Source of the DNA: Nicotiana tabacum
Lineage: Eukaryota > Streptophyta > Magnoliopsida > Solanales > Solanaceae
Length of the DNA: 64,000 nt
Assembly: GCF_000715075.1 (NCBI RefSeq)
Contig: NC_134095.1
Span: 52,318,806 to 52,382,805 of the forward strand
Reading direction: 5' to 3'
Shown here: one piece after another, positions 35,152-47,790 of the stretch
Layout of the letters: each line of letters begins with the position of its first letter
Position numbering within the stretch: the stretch's first letter is position 1
Notes under the pieces: generated by a model
What the model saw: only the letters and a program-made list of their open reading frames with translations
The model's database searches: none
Told to the model about the DNA's origin: nothing
Translations under genes and position numbers: made by a program

Positions 35152-37833
35152 TGTCACGACCCGGATTTCGCACCATTGGGATCGTGATGGCACCTAACTC
35201 TTAGAATGCTAGGCAAGCCAACAGATAGAGATCTAACACGCTAATCATTATTCAAACCGTAAATAAAAAAAATTAAACCAAAACAAAGTAGTAAGTGAGG
35301 AAATTTGTAACAATCTAAACTCTAATACACGACTACCCAAAATCTGGTGTTACAATCCACAAACTTCTAAGAGTTTCTACAAATACTGGTTTGAAGAAAA
35401 TACATCTATTCTCTAAATACAAGAAAACAAGGAAGATAGGATATATGGAAGGGGACTCCAAGGTCTGCGAATGCCGGCAGATCTACCTTGGGTCTCCTAA
35501 TGGACTGAAGGCAACAACCCAACTCTGATCAACAAGGTCCGGTACCGAAATCTACACAGAAAGTGCATAGTTCAGTATTAGTACAATCGACCCCATGTAC
35601 TGGTAAATGCTGAGCCTAACCTATGCGAAGTAGTGACAAGGCTAGGACACGACAATAAGATGAACTTGTGCAGTTAAATCATATACGATAAAATAACAAC
35701 AGCGGAAATTTAGCAGAAAATAAGGGGAAAGCGAAGACATGCTAAGGGAAAATATCAAATCCTGAAAATAGTACAGTAAAGAAACGCAGTAAAAATCGTG
35801 TTTTGCACCAACGGAAATAATAACATAGTAAAACATGTGCACGACATCACCCTTCGTGCTTTTACTCTCGTCCTTACCGTAAGAAACAATAGGAACGACA
35901 CGGCATCACCCTTCATGTATTAACTCTCTCATAACATGGAACGACACCATCCTTCGTGCATTAATACTCACAGAATATGGCACGGCATCACCCTTCGTGC
36001 ATTATCACTCACTCACAAAACATTGCACGGCATCACCCTTCGTGCTTTACACTCTTCCTCACAAGAACAATAACAACCCGTCAAGGGAAATCATCAATAA
36101 CCAAACTTGTTTCAATGTTAAATTTCACAATATAATCCCAACTTGAATCAATACTCGACCAATATCTAATTCCAATAAAGCATGATAAGATTATTTTAAC
36201 ATGAAGAATAACTAATTTAAGCATGAACAGTATGAATAAAGAATGCAACGATCACGAGTGTAAAACTCACTCTCATGTTATGACTCGACGACAACATATA
36301 GGTACTCGTCACCTCCCTATACATCGTACTCAACAAACAATCATATATAAAATAAGGCAACAATACCTAATCCCTCAAGCTAAGGTTAGCCACAACACTT
36401 ACCTTGTTTCCTCCGCCAAAATCAAGCCACAATTACCGCTTTACCTCTCGACTCCACCTCCAATCTACTCGTATCTAGTCATAATTAACTTAATAACATC
36501 AATTATCGCTAATGAAATCAGTTCCAATGCATAATTATAAGTTTCCCAATATTTTCCCCAAAAAGCCAAAAATCGACCCCGATCCGCTTGGTCAAAACTC
36601 GAAGTTTGGACCAAAACCCGATTCTCATTTATCCCCGAGCCCGGATATAATATTAGTTTTGAAATCTAACCTCAATTTGAGGTCTAAATCCCCAAATTTC
36701 AAAATTCCTAAGTTCTACCCAAAAAACCCAATTCCACAATGAAAACCCTAGATTCTAAGATGAAATCTTGTGAAAAAAAGTAAAAGAGTGAAAGAAATGA
36801 GTTAAGAATCACTTACTTATGATTTGGGAAAGAAAAAATATTTGAAAAATCGCCTCTTATATTTTAAGGTTTTGAAAAAGTGAAAAATGGATGAAAAGTC
36901 CCGTTTATATAGCACCCCCGGATCCTCACTACGAGGTTCGTTAAATCCCGGGCGCAGCCGCGAACCTTCACCGCGGTCCGCAAAATTATAGATGTGGCCA
37001 CGAAAATGAGCCTTGCCATACCGAGTCCGCGAAGCCCTCCACCGCATCCGCGTTCTTCAACCCGAGGTCCGCGAATTTCACTCAGCGGTCGCACTCCTCA
37101 GAGTTGAGACCTGCAACCTCTGCAACTATCCAACACTAGGTCTTTTCCTAAGCTAGATATCACGTAGCCTATCCGAAACTCACAAGAGCCCTCTGAGCTC
37201 TAACCCAAATATGCACATAAGTCTTAACACAACATATGAACTTGTTCGAGCGATTGAATCGCCAAGATAACACCTAGAACAACGAATTTAGCATCAAATG
37301 GCATGAAATTTTCAAGAAAGCTTCAAAACTTCAATTTTCTCAACCAAAGGTCCGAATCACATCAAATTAGTCCCTTTCTCACCAAATTTAACAGATAGGG
37401 AATAAATATCATAACAGACCTGTACCGAGTTCCGGAACCAAAATACAGACCTGGTACCAACGAGATCAACTATTAACCATTTTCTCAAAACCATTATAAT
37501 TTTAGTTTAACAGTTTTCATCAAAAATTTATTTTTCGGGCTAGGGACCTCGGAACTCGATTCCGGTCATACGCCTAAGTCCCATAATTTACTACTGACCC
37601 TCCGGGACCGTCAAAATACGAGTTCGGGTCCGTTTACTCAAAATGTTGACCGAAGTCAACTAAAATCACTTTTAAAGGCAAAAATTATTATTTTCTCAAA
37701 TTTTCACATAAAGGCTTTCCGGAAACGTGCTCGGACAGCGCACATAAATCGAAGAGAAATATGATAAGGTTTTGAAGGCCTCAGAACCCTGAATTGGGTT
37801 CTAAAACATGAGATGACCTTTTGGGTCATCATA
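35152..37833 (-). repeat. 3' LTR of gypsy element 2
   Basis: It is 2682 bases. It carries a short tandem array at about 35835-36055 of units containing ACGGCATCACCCTTCGTGC, a GC-rich cluster at about 36920-37100 (CCGCGGTCCGC, CGCGAA) and, in transcript sense just after that, TATATAAA at 36904-36911. Confidence 0.9.
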
Positions 37834-37899
37834 TTCTCCACCTCTAAAATAATCGTTCGTCCTCGAACGGATAGAGAAAAGTATCTGAGCTAGGGAAAA

Positions 37900-39900
37900 A
37901 ATGGGGACATCTGCTCTTCATATCGGACTCGGACTCTTAGGTAGCTACCTCAACAGGCTGACCTCTCCACTGCACACGAACTGAAGGATAACTCTTCGAC
38001 CTCAACTGACGAACCTGTCGGTCAAGAATAGTTATCGGCCCCTCCTTGTAGGTCAAATCCTTGTCCAGCTGGACTGTGGTAAAATCTAACATGTGGATGA
38101 ATCGGTGTGATACTTTCGAAGTATGGACACATGCAATATTGGGTGTACTGCTGATAAGCATGGTGGCAATGCAAGACTGTAGGCCACCTCTCCCACTCGA
38201 TCAAGAATCTCAAAAGGCTCGATGAACCTAGGGCTTCACTTACCCTTCTTCCTAAACCGCATCACACCTTCATGGGTGACACCCGGAGCAACACTCTCTC
38301 TCTGACCATGAATGCCACCTGACGAACCTTACGGTCAGCATAACTCTTCTGCCTGGATTGAGTTGTACAGAGACTATCCTGAATGATCTTAACCTTATCC
38401 AAGGCATCCTGTACCAAATCTGTGCCTAATAACCGAGCCTCTCCCATCTCGAACCATCCAACCGGTGATCGACACCGTATGCCATACATGCCTCATAGGG
38501 AGCCATCTGGATGCTCGACTGATAACTACTATTGTAGGAAAACACCGCTAATGGCAAGAATTGATCCCAAGAACCTCCAAAGTCAATGACACAGGCACGG
38601 ATCATATCCTCCAAGATCTGAATAGTATGCTCGGACTGTCCATCCGTCTGAGGATGAAATGTTATGCTCAACTCGACCCGCGTACCCAACTCACGTTGTA
38701 CTGCCCTCTAGAAATGCGAGGTAAACTGTGTACCTCAGTCGGAAATTATAGACACGGGCACACCATGAAGACGAATAATCTCGCGGATGTAAATCTCTGC
38801 CAATCGATCCGAAGAATAGGAAACTGCCATATGAATGAAATGCGTTAACTTGGTCAGTCTATCCACAATAACCCATACAACATCGAACTTCCTCTGAGTC
38901 TGTGGGAGTCCAACAATGACATCCATAGTGATACTCTCCCACTTCCACTCAGGTATCTCAATCTTCTAAAGCAAACCACTTGGTCTCTGATGCTCGTACT
39001 TTACTTGTTGACAATTCAAACACAGAGCTACATATGCAACAATATCCTTCTTCATCCTCCTCCACCAATAATGTTGCTGCAAGTCCTGATACATCTTAGC
39101 GGCACCCAGATGAATAGAATAACGGGAACTATAGGCCTCCTCTAGAATCAACTCTCGAATCCCGTCCACATTAGGCACACAGACACGACCCTACATCCTC
39201 AAAACTCCATCATCTCCAACTGTAACCTGCTTGGCATCATCGTGCTGCACTGTGTCCCTGAGAAAAAGCAAATGAGGATCATCGTATTGCTGCTCCCCGA
39301 TACGCTCAAATAAGGAAAACTGAGCGACTATACATGCTAGAACACGGCTGGGCTTAGAAACATCCAATCTCACGAACTGATTGGCCAAATCCTGAACATC
39401 TAAAGCAAGCGGTCTCTCACCGACTAGAATATACGCAAGACTGCCGATACTAGCTAATTTCCTACTCAAAGCATCGACCACCACATTGGCCTTCCCGGGG
39501 TGATACAAGATAGTGATATCATAGTCTTTCAGTAGCTCCAACCACCTTCTTTGCCTCAAATTGAGCTCCTTTTTCTTGAACAAGTAATGAAAACTCTTAT
39601 GATCCGTGAACACCTCACAAGACACGCCATATAGATAATGCCTCCAAATCTTCAGTGCATGAACAATGGTTGCTAGCTCCAAGTCATGAACTGGATAATT
39701 CTTCTCGTGAATCTTCAACTGTCATGAAGCATATGCAATAACCTTTCCACCCTATATCAATACCACACTAAGTCCAAGACGAGATGCGCCATAATATATT
39801 GTATATGGCCCTGAACCTGTGGGCAACACCAACACCGGTGATGTAGTCAAAGCTATATTGAGCTTCTGAAAGCTCGCCTCGCACTCGTCTGACCACCTGA
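37900..39900 (-). pseudogene. Gypsy element 2 RNase H (C-terminal part) and integrase with chromodomain-like tail
   Basis: Minus strand. RNase H runs from PYTIYYGASRLGLSVVLI, where the usual catalytic Asp (YCDAS) is Gly, through [18 protein letters not shown] near 39600 and a well-kept spacer. Integrase shows MPNVDGIRELILEEAYSSRY, CLNCQQVKYEHQRPSG (39000-39178), the core MDVIVGLPQTQRKFDVVWVI near 38900, and [20 protein letters not shown] near 38640. The tail includes LTYKEGPITILDRQVRQLRS and VQWRGQPVEVAT (37945-38090). Longer frames survive than in element 1, but stops near 38490, 38700 and 39180 break it. Confidence 0.9.
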
Positions 39901-39949
39901 ACGGGACACCCTTATAGATCAACCTGGTCATCGGAGCTGCTATAGATAA

Positions 39950-41190
39950 AAAACCCTCCACAAACTGACGGTAATAACCCGCCAAACCCATGAAAATCCG
40001 GAACTTTGTAACTGATGTGGGTCTAGGCTAGTCCTTGACTGCCTCAATCTTCTTAGGATCCATATGAATACCCTCTGTTGATACAACGTGACCCAAGAAT
40101 GCAACTGAACTCAGCCAAAACTCACATTTCGAAAACTTAACATATAATTGGCTATCTTTCAGGGTCTGAAGAACGACTCAAAGATGTTGCTCATGCTCCT
40201 CTCGACTGCGGGTAGATCAAGATATCATCAATAAAAACAATCATAAAAGAATCCAGATAGGGCTTGAACACTCGGTTCATCAAATCCATAAATGTTGTCA
40301 GGGCATTTGTCAACCCAAATGACATCACTAAAAACTCATAATGCCCATATTGAGTCCAAAAAGATGTCTTAGGGACATTGGATGCCCTAATTCTCAACTG
40401 ATGGTAGCTAGACCTCAAATCGTGCTTTGAAAACACCTTGGCACCCTGAAGCTGATGAAATAAATCATCAGTCCACGGCAATGGATACTTATTCTTAATG
40501 GTGACTTTGTTCAACGGCGGAATAGAAATGGGCTGAGTGCCCGAAGCCAAATCAATGAAAAAGTCAATATCCTTGTCGGGTGCCATCCCCTGCAGGTCTG
40601 CAGGAAATACCTCTAGAAACTCATGAACAACTAGTATAGAATCCATGGAAGGAACCTCCACACTGGAATCACTAACATAAGCCAAATAAGCCAAACACCC
40701 CTTCTCGACCATACGCCGAGCCTTCATATAAAAAATAACCCTACTGGTAGAATGACCAGGAATCCCTCTCCACTCCAATCATGGAAACCCTGGCAAGGCT
40801 AAGGTCACGATCTTGGTGTGATAGTCCAATATAGCATGATAAGGTGACAGCCAATCCGTCCCCAAAATAACATCAAAGTCAACCATATCGAGAAGTAGGA
40901 GATCTACGCTAGTCTCAAGACCCCCAATAATAACCATACACAAATGATAGACACAATCTACAATAATAGAATCACCCACCGGTGTGGACACATGCACGGG
41001 AGAACTTAAAGAATCACGAGGCACAACCAAATATGAAGCAAAGTAAGATGATACATACGAATAAGTAGATCATGGGTCAAATAATATTGATGCATCCCTA
41101 CTGCAGACTGAAACCGTACCTGTGATAACGGTATCATATGCCTCAGTATCGGGCCTAACCGGGAAAGCACAACATCGGGGTTGGGGCCTA
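39950..41190 (-). pseudogene. Gypsy element 2 protease and RT with an in-frame deletion
   Basis: Minus strand. The protease C-terminal part is FDVILGTDWLSPYHAILDYH (near 40850). A single 195-codon frame (40191-40778) spans the linker and RT palm, with [18 protein letters not shown] near 40400, [16 protein letters not shown], and the catalytic [11 protein letters not shown] intact near 40220. At about 40514-40520 the text jumps from PISIPP straight to [10 protein letters not shown]. Compared with element 1, 53 codons are missing, including the [18 protein letters not shown] block and the CIDYRQ strand. The enzyme would lack the RT fingers, so it is dead despite the intact FIDD. Confidence 0.92.
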
Positions 41191-41199
41191 CCACTCCAA

Positions 41200-41850
41200 A
41201 CTACATCCTTGGGACGGCCTCATACTGGCTGGCCTCCACCTCTAGCGGCCTGACCTCCACCTCTAATACCTCGACCTCCACCTTTGGATGTCTGACCCCT
41301 ACCTCTACCTGACTGAGCGGGCAGTGGAACACCCAGTGCTGGAACTATGGCACGAGAACCCTGATATTGAGAACTGCTCGATGCTCGAGGGCAATACCTA
41401 GCGATATGCCTCGGATCGCCACAAGTATAACAAGATCTCGGCTGTTGAGACTGCTGACTCTGAAATTGACCCTGACGGCCTGGGTAACCACTCTGGAAAC
41501 TTTGGAGCGGAGGTACACTGATAGGAGCCTGTGTTTCACTATAGGGTAGCTGATCAGAATACTGCATATGAGAGCCACGGCCACCTGAAGCACCGTGGGA
41601 AGCTTGAAATGCTGAATGAAACGGCTTGGGAGGATGGCATCTACCAAAGGAATCCCTACCTCCAGATGAGGCATCACTGAACCTACCAGAATGATGAGGC
41701 CTTTTGTTAGACCCCTGACCACTCCCCTAAGCTAAAACTATCTCCACTTGCCTGGCCACATTGGCTGCATCCTGGAAAGAAATCTCACTCCCTGTCTCCT
41801 TAGCCATCTGCAATATGATAGGCTAAGAGAGTCCCTCAATAAACCTCATT

Positions 41851-41895
<45 letters not shown>

Positions 41896-42755
41896 AAGAA
41901 GTATAAGAAGAACATGACGAGCCAAATCAACAAACCTAGTCTCGTACTGAGTGACGATCATAGAACCCTGCTGAAGGTGCTCGAACCGTGTGCGATAGTC
42001 CTTTCTCTAAGTAACTAGAAGGAACTTCTCTAGAAATAACTGAGAGAACTGGTCCCAAGTCAAGGCAGGCGACCCAGCTAGTCTAGTCAACACAAAATCA
42101 TTCCACCATCTCTTGGCGAACCCTATTATCTAGAATACAGCAAAGTCGACCCCATTGGTCTCCACTATACCCATGTTCCTCAATACCTTATGGCATCGGT
42201 CAAGATAATCTCGTAGGTCCTCAGAAGTTGCCCCACTGTAATGAACCGGGAAAAGCTTGGTGAACTTTTCCAACCTCAACAAAGCCTCAAAAGACATGAT
42301 TGATCCACCAGCGGCCTGTGCCGCAGTAGCTGGTTGAACTACTCTAACTGCTGAGTTGTCGGAGTCTTAAGCTGAGGAACTATCAGCTTCGGAGTGTGGG
42401 TAGCGGGAGTCTAGGCTCCTCCCCCAGCCTGAGAGACGGCTGGTGCTACAGGAAATGTGTCAGTCTGAGCTACAATCTCCATAAGGCCCACTAGACGGTC
42501 CAAAGCATCTTGAATCACTGGGGTGGCTATGAACCCCTCCAGGACCTGAGTTGGTCCTGCTGGAACTGTCTGGGTGGGAGCCTCTTCATTAAACTCTAAC
42601 TGAGGCTCCATCGCTGGTGCTGCTGCTCGAGCTCTAGGCTGAGCCCTGTCCCTACCTCGTCCTCTGGCATGGCCCGTCCTCTGCCCCTTGTAAGAGCTGC
42701 CACTAGGGGCTCGGGCTGCTGGCCTACTGATGAAGCGGTACGTGTTCTCACCATT
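41200..42755 (-). pseudogene. Gypsy element 2 gag with CCHC knuckle
   Basis: The minus-strand ATG near 42754 begins MVRTRTASSVGQQ. MEPQLEFNEEAPTQTVPAGP follows from 42611, then a broken central gag. The zinc knuckle CYTCGDPRHIARYC (about 41390-41435) is intact, followed by a Gly/Arg-rich run. A (TC)20 tract at 41853-41892 sits in the middle of the gag region and would encode a Glu/Arg run or shift the frame. Confidence 0.88.
41853..41892. repeat. (TC)20 microsatellite in gypsy element 2 gag
   Basis: A perfect 40-base dinucleotide run. The neighbouring gag text in element 1 has only a short CTCTCTC at the homologous place (25555-25561), so the run expanded after the families diverged. Confidence 0.95.
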
Positions 42756-42898
42756 TGCAAAAGAACCTGAGTAGAAAGTTCAATTAGCCTTGAGAAATCA
42801 AATCACACGACAAAGAAGAATAGAAGTGATCCCTCAGACTCTACCTAGCTTGTTCGTGAATTTTGAGACCTAGGTAACCTAGTGCTCTGATACCAACT

Positions 42899-45622
42899 TG
42901 TCGCGAACAGAATTTCCCACCAACGGGATCGTGATGGCGCCTAACACTTAGAATGCTAGGCAAGCCAACAGATAAATATCTAACACGTTAATCACTATTC
43001 AAACCGTAAATAACAACAATTTAAACCAAACAAAGTAGTAAGTGCTGAAATTTGTAAAAATCTAAACTCTAATACATGACTACCCAAAATCTGGTGTTAC
43101 AATCCACGAACTTCTAAGAGTTTCTACAAATATTGGTTTAAAAGAAATACATTTGTTCTCGAAATACAAGAAAACATGGAAGATAGGAGGGGACTCCAAG
43201 GTCTGCGAACACCGGCAGATCTACATTGGGTCTCCTGATGGATTGAAGGCAGCAACCCAACTCTGATCAACAAGGTCCGGTATTGAAATCTGCACAGAAA
43301 GTGCAGAGTGCAGTATCAATACAACCGACCCCATGTACTGGTAAGTGTCGAGCCTAACCTTGGCGAAGTAGTAACGAGGTTAGGACATGACAATAAGATG
43401 AATATGTGCAGTTAAATCATATACGAGAAAATAACAACAATGGAAATTTAGCAAAAAATAACGGGAAAGGGGAAGACACGCTGAGGGGAAATATCAAATT
43501 CTGAAAATAGTATAGTAAACAAATGCAGTAAAAATCATGCTTTGCACCAACAGAAATAATAAGATAGTAAAACCTATGCACGGCATCACCTTTTGTGCCT
43601 TTACTCTCGTCCTTACCGTACGAAACAATAGGAATGGCACGGCATCACCCTTCGCGCATTAACTCTCTCATAACATGGCACGGCATCACCCTTCGTGCAT
43701 TAACTCTCTCATAACATGGCATGGCATCACCCTTCGTGCATTAACACTCACAAAATATGGCACGGCATCACCCTTCGTGCATTATCACTCACTCACAAAA
43801 CATTGCACGGTATCACCCTTCGTGCTTTACACTCTTCCTCACCCAAACAACAGAACAATAACAACCCGGCAAGGGAAATCATCAATAACCAAACTTGTTT
43901 CAATGTTAAATTTCACAATATAATCCTAACTTGAATCAATACTCAACCAACATCTAATCCCAGTAAAGCATGATAAGATTTGTTTAACATGAACAATAAC
44001 CAGTTTAAGCATGAACAGTACGAATAAAGAATACAACGGTCACAAGTGTAAATCTCACTTGCATGCTATGACTTGACGACAACGTATAGGTACTTGTTAC
44101 CTCACCTATACGATGTACTCAACAAACAATCATATAGCAAATAAGGAAACAACACCTAATCCCTCAAGCTAAGGTTAGCCACAACACTTACCTTGATTCT
44201 TCCGCTAGAATCAAGCCTCAATTACTGCTTTACCTCTCGATTTCACCTCCAATCCACTTGTTTCTAGTCATAATTAACTTAATAACAACAATTATCATTA
44301 AAGAAATTAGTTCCAATGCATAATTATAGTTTCCTAACATTTTTTCCAAAATGTCAAAATCAACCCCGGGCCCGCTTGGTCAAAACTCGAAGTGTTCGAA
44401 CCAAAACCCGATTACCCATTCACCACCGAGCCTAGATATATAATTGGTTTTGGAATCCGACCTCAATTTGAGGTCTACATTCCCAAATTTTGAAATTCCT
44501 AAATTCTACCCAAAATCCCCAATTCCACCATGAAAACCCTAGATTCTAAGATGAAATCTTGTGAAAAAAAGTAAAAGAGTGAAATAAATGAGTTACGAAT
44601 CACTTACTTATGATTTGGGAAAGAAAAAGTATTTGAAAAATTGCCTCTTATATTTTAGGATTTTAAAAAAGTGAAAAATGGATGAAAAGTCCCATTTATA
44701 TAGCACCCCCGGATCCTCACTACGCGGTCCGCTAAATCCCGGCCGCGGCCACGAACCATCACCGCGGTCCGCAAAATTATGGGCGTGGCCGCGAAAATGA
44801 GCCTTTCCATACCGCGTCCGTGAATCCCTCCACTGCGACCGCGTTCTTCAACCCACGTTCCACAAATTTCACTCTGCGGACGCACTCCTGTGAGCTGAGA
44901 CCTGCAACCACTACAACTATCCAACACTAGGTCTTTTCCTAAGTCTAGACATCCCGTAGCCTATCCAAACTCACTTGATCCCTCGGGACTCTAAACCAAA
45001 CACGCACATAAGTCTTAACACATCATATGAACTTGTTCGGGCAATCAAATCGACAAAATAACACCTAGAACTATGAATTTAGCATCAAATGGCATGAAAT
45101 TTTCAAGAAAGCTTCAAAACTTCCATTTTCTCAACCAAAGATCTGAATCAGATCAAATCAGTCCCGTTTCTCATCAAATTTCACAGATAGTGCACAAATA
45201 TCATAACGGACTTGTACCAATCCCCGAAACCAAAATACGGACCCGATACCAATTAGATCAACTATTAGCCATTTTCTCAAAACCATTACAATGTTAGTTT
45301 AACAATTTTTATCAAAAATTCATTCTCGGGCTAGGGACCTTGGAATTCAATTCTGGGCATATGCCCAAGTCCCATATTTTACTACGGACCATTCGGGATC
45401 GTCAAAACAGAGTCTTGGTCCGTTTACTCAAAATTTTAAAAGAAGTCAACTAAAATCACTTTTAAAGGCAAAAATTATTATTTTCTCAAATTTTCACATA
45501 AGGCTTTTCAGAAACGTGCCCGGACTGCGCACGTAAATTAAGGAAAAGTATAGTGAGGTTTTGAAGACCTCGGATCCTCGAATTGGGTTCTAAAACACGA
45601 GATGACCTTTTGGGTCATCACA
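42899..45622 (-). repeat. 5' LTR of gypsy element 2
   Basis: It is 2724 bases, homologous to 35152-37833. It has the CATCACCCTTCGTGC array (about 43575-43830), the GC-rich cluster (about 44715-44890) and TATATAAA in transcript sense at 44695-44702. Confidence 0.9.
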
Positions 45623-45627
45623 GAATT

Positions 45628-46046
45628 TTTAGAAAATTTTGGGGGAATCTTTTGGGAGGGAAATTTTGGGGAAAATATTTTAGAGGGAAATGTTCAAGGT
45701 ACGCTTGTAAAACGCTTGTAAAGGATTATATTAGTTCTGCTGATAAAACTACTCTTAAATAAGTTACAATACATATAATAAGGGTTGCCAAATATTTTGT
45801 TATTAGCCACCTTTAAAAAGTGCAGACTTTTCATTTAAAAGGAACACTTTCCAAGCATTGCCTTAAAATCCGTAGTCAAAGACTCTATCCAAAAGCCACA
45901 ATTTGAAAGCGTTCCCAAAAATATTTTTTACAACACTTCTTGGGCGCACTTCCCAGACCCTACTTGTGGGATTATACTGGGTCGTTGTTGTTGTTCTTGG
46001 GCGCAGTCTAAAATAAGTGTGGTTGTAGGTCAAATTTGTTGTAGTG
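45628..46046. repeat. Right terminal region of the CACTA element
   Basis: It ends ...TTTGTTGTAGTG (CACTACAACAAA inward). Within it are subterminal words such as AAAAAGTGCAG and AACACTTTCC, and a segment resembling the widespread Solanaceae motif CCCAGTATAATCCCACAAGT (reversed, 45955-45985). Confidence 0.65.
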
Positions 46047-46166
46047 AAACTAGTTTACCCCAAAATAAAGCGGCAATAAAGCTGGGAGTTCAAGGTGGCT
46101 TGAACATGAGCATGATTGGTCTCCTTTTCTTGACTCGAAATAAAGGCATTTGCCATCTATCTATGT

Positions 46167-46860
46167 TCAAAAGCCATTTAATCTGACTGGGTAAAGAACA
46201 AATATTTGTGCATATGTATTGGTTTTCTTGATTGTGGCTAGAGAGTTCATTCTATCTGCAACTTGGTTGGCCTCTCTAAAATAATGATGGATGAAAATAC
46301 CTTGTCTTTTAATGAGTTTCTCAATATCTTGGACTGTATCTTTGATTCTCCACGGAATGGTCCAGTTTTCTGAGATGCAATTTTGTAGTAACTTTGAATC
46401 AGTTTCACCAACGATCAAGTTGAACCTTTTTCTATACACTACTTGATCCCAAACAAGATAGCACACGCCTCAGCCCAATTGCTTATACCTTGCCCCAGAG
46501 GAATGGAGTAGGCCATCATAAATTTGTCCATTGTCCCTCACTACACCTCTTCCTCCACATTCATCATTTCTGCATGAACCATCACTATTAAGTTTCACGA
46601 ACAAGATAGGTGGTTTAATCCATTTCACCACAGAGGTGCTAGTTTCCATTAGAGGTAGCTCCCAAATTCTACACAGGTTCTCTCATGAGTAACTGAACTC
46701 CAATTTCCTGAATTGAGCTTTGACATTTGTATAATATTGAAATTGATCGGTGAGATAGATCTTGCAACTGATGGCCTCTCCATTTCAAATTTAGAGTTGC
46801 ATCTGGACCTCCATAACTCCCATATTACTATAGGTGGAATATATACACAAGTATTGATAG
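46167..46860 (-). pseudogene. LINE remnant: C-terminal RNase H-like domain
   Basis: On the minus strand, WELWRSRCNSKFEMERPSVA (near 46800) is the connector usual before the RNase H domain of plant LINE ORF2 proteins. It is followed by KLNSDGSCRNDECGGRGVV (near 46560-46610, first catalytic Asp), then in other frames SNWAEACAILFG (near 46470) and NLIVGETDSKLLQNCISENW (near 46390) with HYFREANQVADRM (near 46260). The order matches the RVT_3 family of non-LTR elements. Frame changes show that it is dead. No poly(A) end or target duplication was found; it abuts the CACTA right end. Confidence 0.82.
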
Positions 46861-46982
46861 AACTAATTAACTACATATTTATTCACACTTTCAATTCAAC
46901 ATGTACATCTTTAAATCTTCAATTGGTCACTGCCTCCATTAATTGTGAAACTTTGATTTGCAACGGAGAAAAATTATATTAG

Positions 46983-47790
46983 GGCTAGATAGAAAAAGAG
47001 AGCATAGAAAGAGAGAGAAAGAGAGAACGAGATATTTTCGTTCATTCTGAAATGAGCCATCTAACTTTGGAAATTCTAGAAAACTAGTTAATAGGTTTGT
47101 GCTATGCACCATTTCTTTTATAAATTTATTCATTAAAAATTATAATATTATAATAAAAAATATATATGATATAAAACATACAATGATTACAATTGTACTC
47201 AATGCAAGTAAGTGAGGGAAAATTGCTAAAAAAGTTAAAGTTCAAATGTTTAAGGAACAAAATTACATAATTATGCGAAAAAATAACCAATGTGTCTCGA
47301 TGAACAGTCCTTCCAATTGGAAAGGTTCATCATACAGATTGTAATTAGAAGTGAATATTATTCATAATTAGTGACTTTTGTATTCTTAGTATTGTTCACA
47401 AATAATGCTCCACTAAATATTACAAGTAATATAATATTTATGAGTAAAGAAAAAGTAAATGGTTGAAATCCAATTCATTTACACTGTTTCCCTCCCATTT
47501 TGAACAACATATATTGATATATTCTTCCTATCATATCTCAATTGACTTTTTTAAATACCTATTTTACAAATAAAGGGGTAATAAGAATAAGCCTCCATTT
47601 GTTAGCCTCTGACCTCTCTGTAAGTGTGTATGCTGAAACAAAAGCCAAAAAGATGAAAATCCAAAGCAAATAAGCACGATGTTAAAAAGTAAAAGGAGTA
47701 AAAAGTTCAGAATAATTACACAAACCAAGTAAGCACAAAATAAAAACTTACCTCTTCATTAACAATACAAAAAAATGGAAAAATAAAGCC
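46983..47790. other. AT-rich stretch, nothing recognised
   Basis: It contains a purine-rich GAGAGAAAGAGAG run near 47000-47025 and AT-rich sequence. No gene, tRNA or terminal repeat is identified. Confidence 0.5.

Larger units (their letters stand above)
35152..45622 (-). mobile_element. Ty3/gypsy LTR retrotransposon 2 (chromovirus-like), degenerate
   Basis: LTRs at 35152-37833 and 42899-45622 (about 2.7 kb) begin TGTC(A/G)CGA and end TTTTGGGTCATCA(C/T)A. GAATT lies on both sides (35147-35151 and 45623-45627). On the minus strand the primer site AGTTGGTATCAGAGCACT (42881-42898) is a perfect methionine-tRNA match. Coding order and motifs match element 1, but the LTR sequence is a different family. 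It sits inside the CACTA element. Confidence 0.95.
12783..46046. mobile_element. Probable CACTA (En/Spm-like) transposon expanded by four nested insertions
   Basis: The right end reads ...GACCTACAACCACAC reversed, finishing GTTGTAGTG at 46046, that is CACTACAACAAATTTG inward, a canonical CACTA terminus. The left end from 12783 (AGCTACAACATTTTAGGCCT, then AACCACAC) aligns with it in inverted orientation over about 30 bases with scattered changes, including loss of the first bases. Both ends carry the subterminal AAGTGTGGCC / GCAACACTTT-type short repeats usual in this superfamily. After removing the hAT element, two gypsy elements and one solo LTR, about 4.6 kb of body remains (12783-13839, 18366-18516, 29439-30933, 33657-35146, 45628-46046). 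No three-base target duplication is clear and no transposase is recognised, so a single element with these two ends is an inference. Confidence 0.6.

Noticed and set aside
12783..46046. Three-base target duplication for the CACTA element
   Set aside because: Flanking bases at 12780-12782 (CCT) and 46047-46049 (AAA) do not match, and the left terminal CAC is mutated, so I did not claim a duplication.
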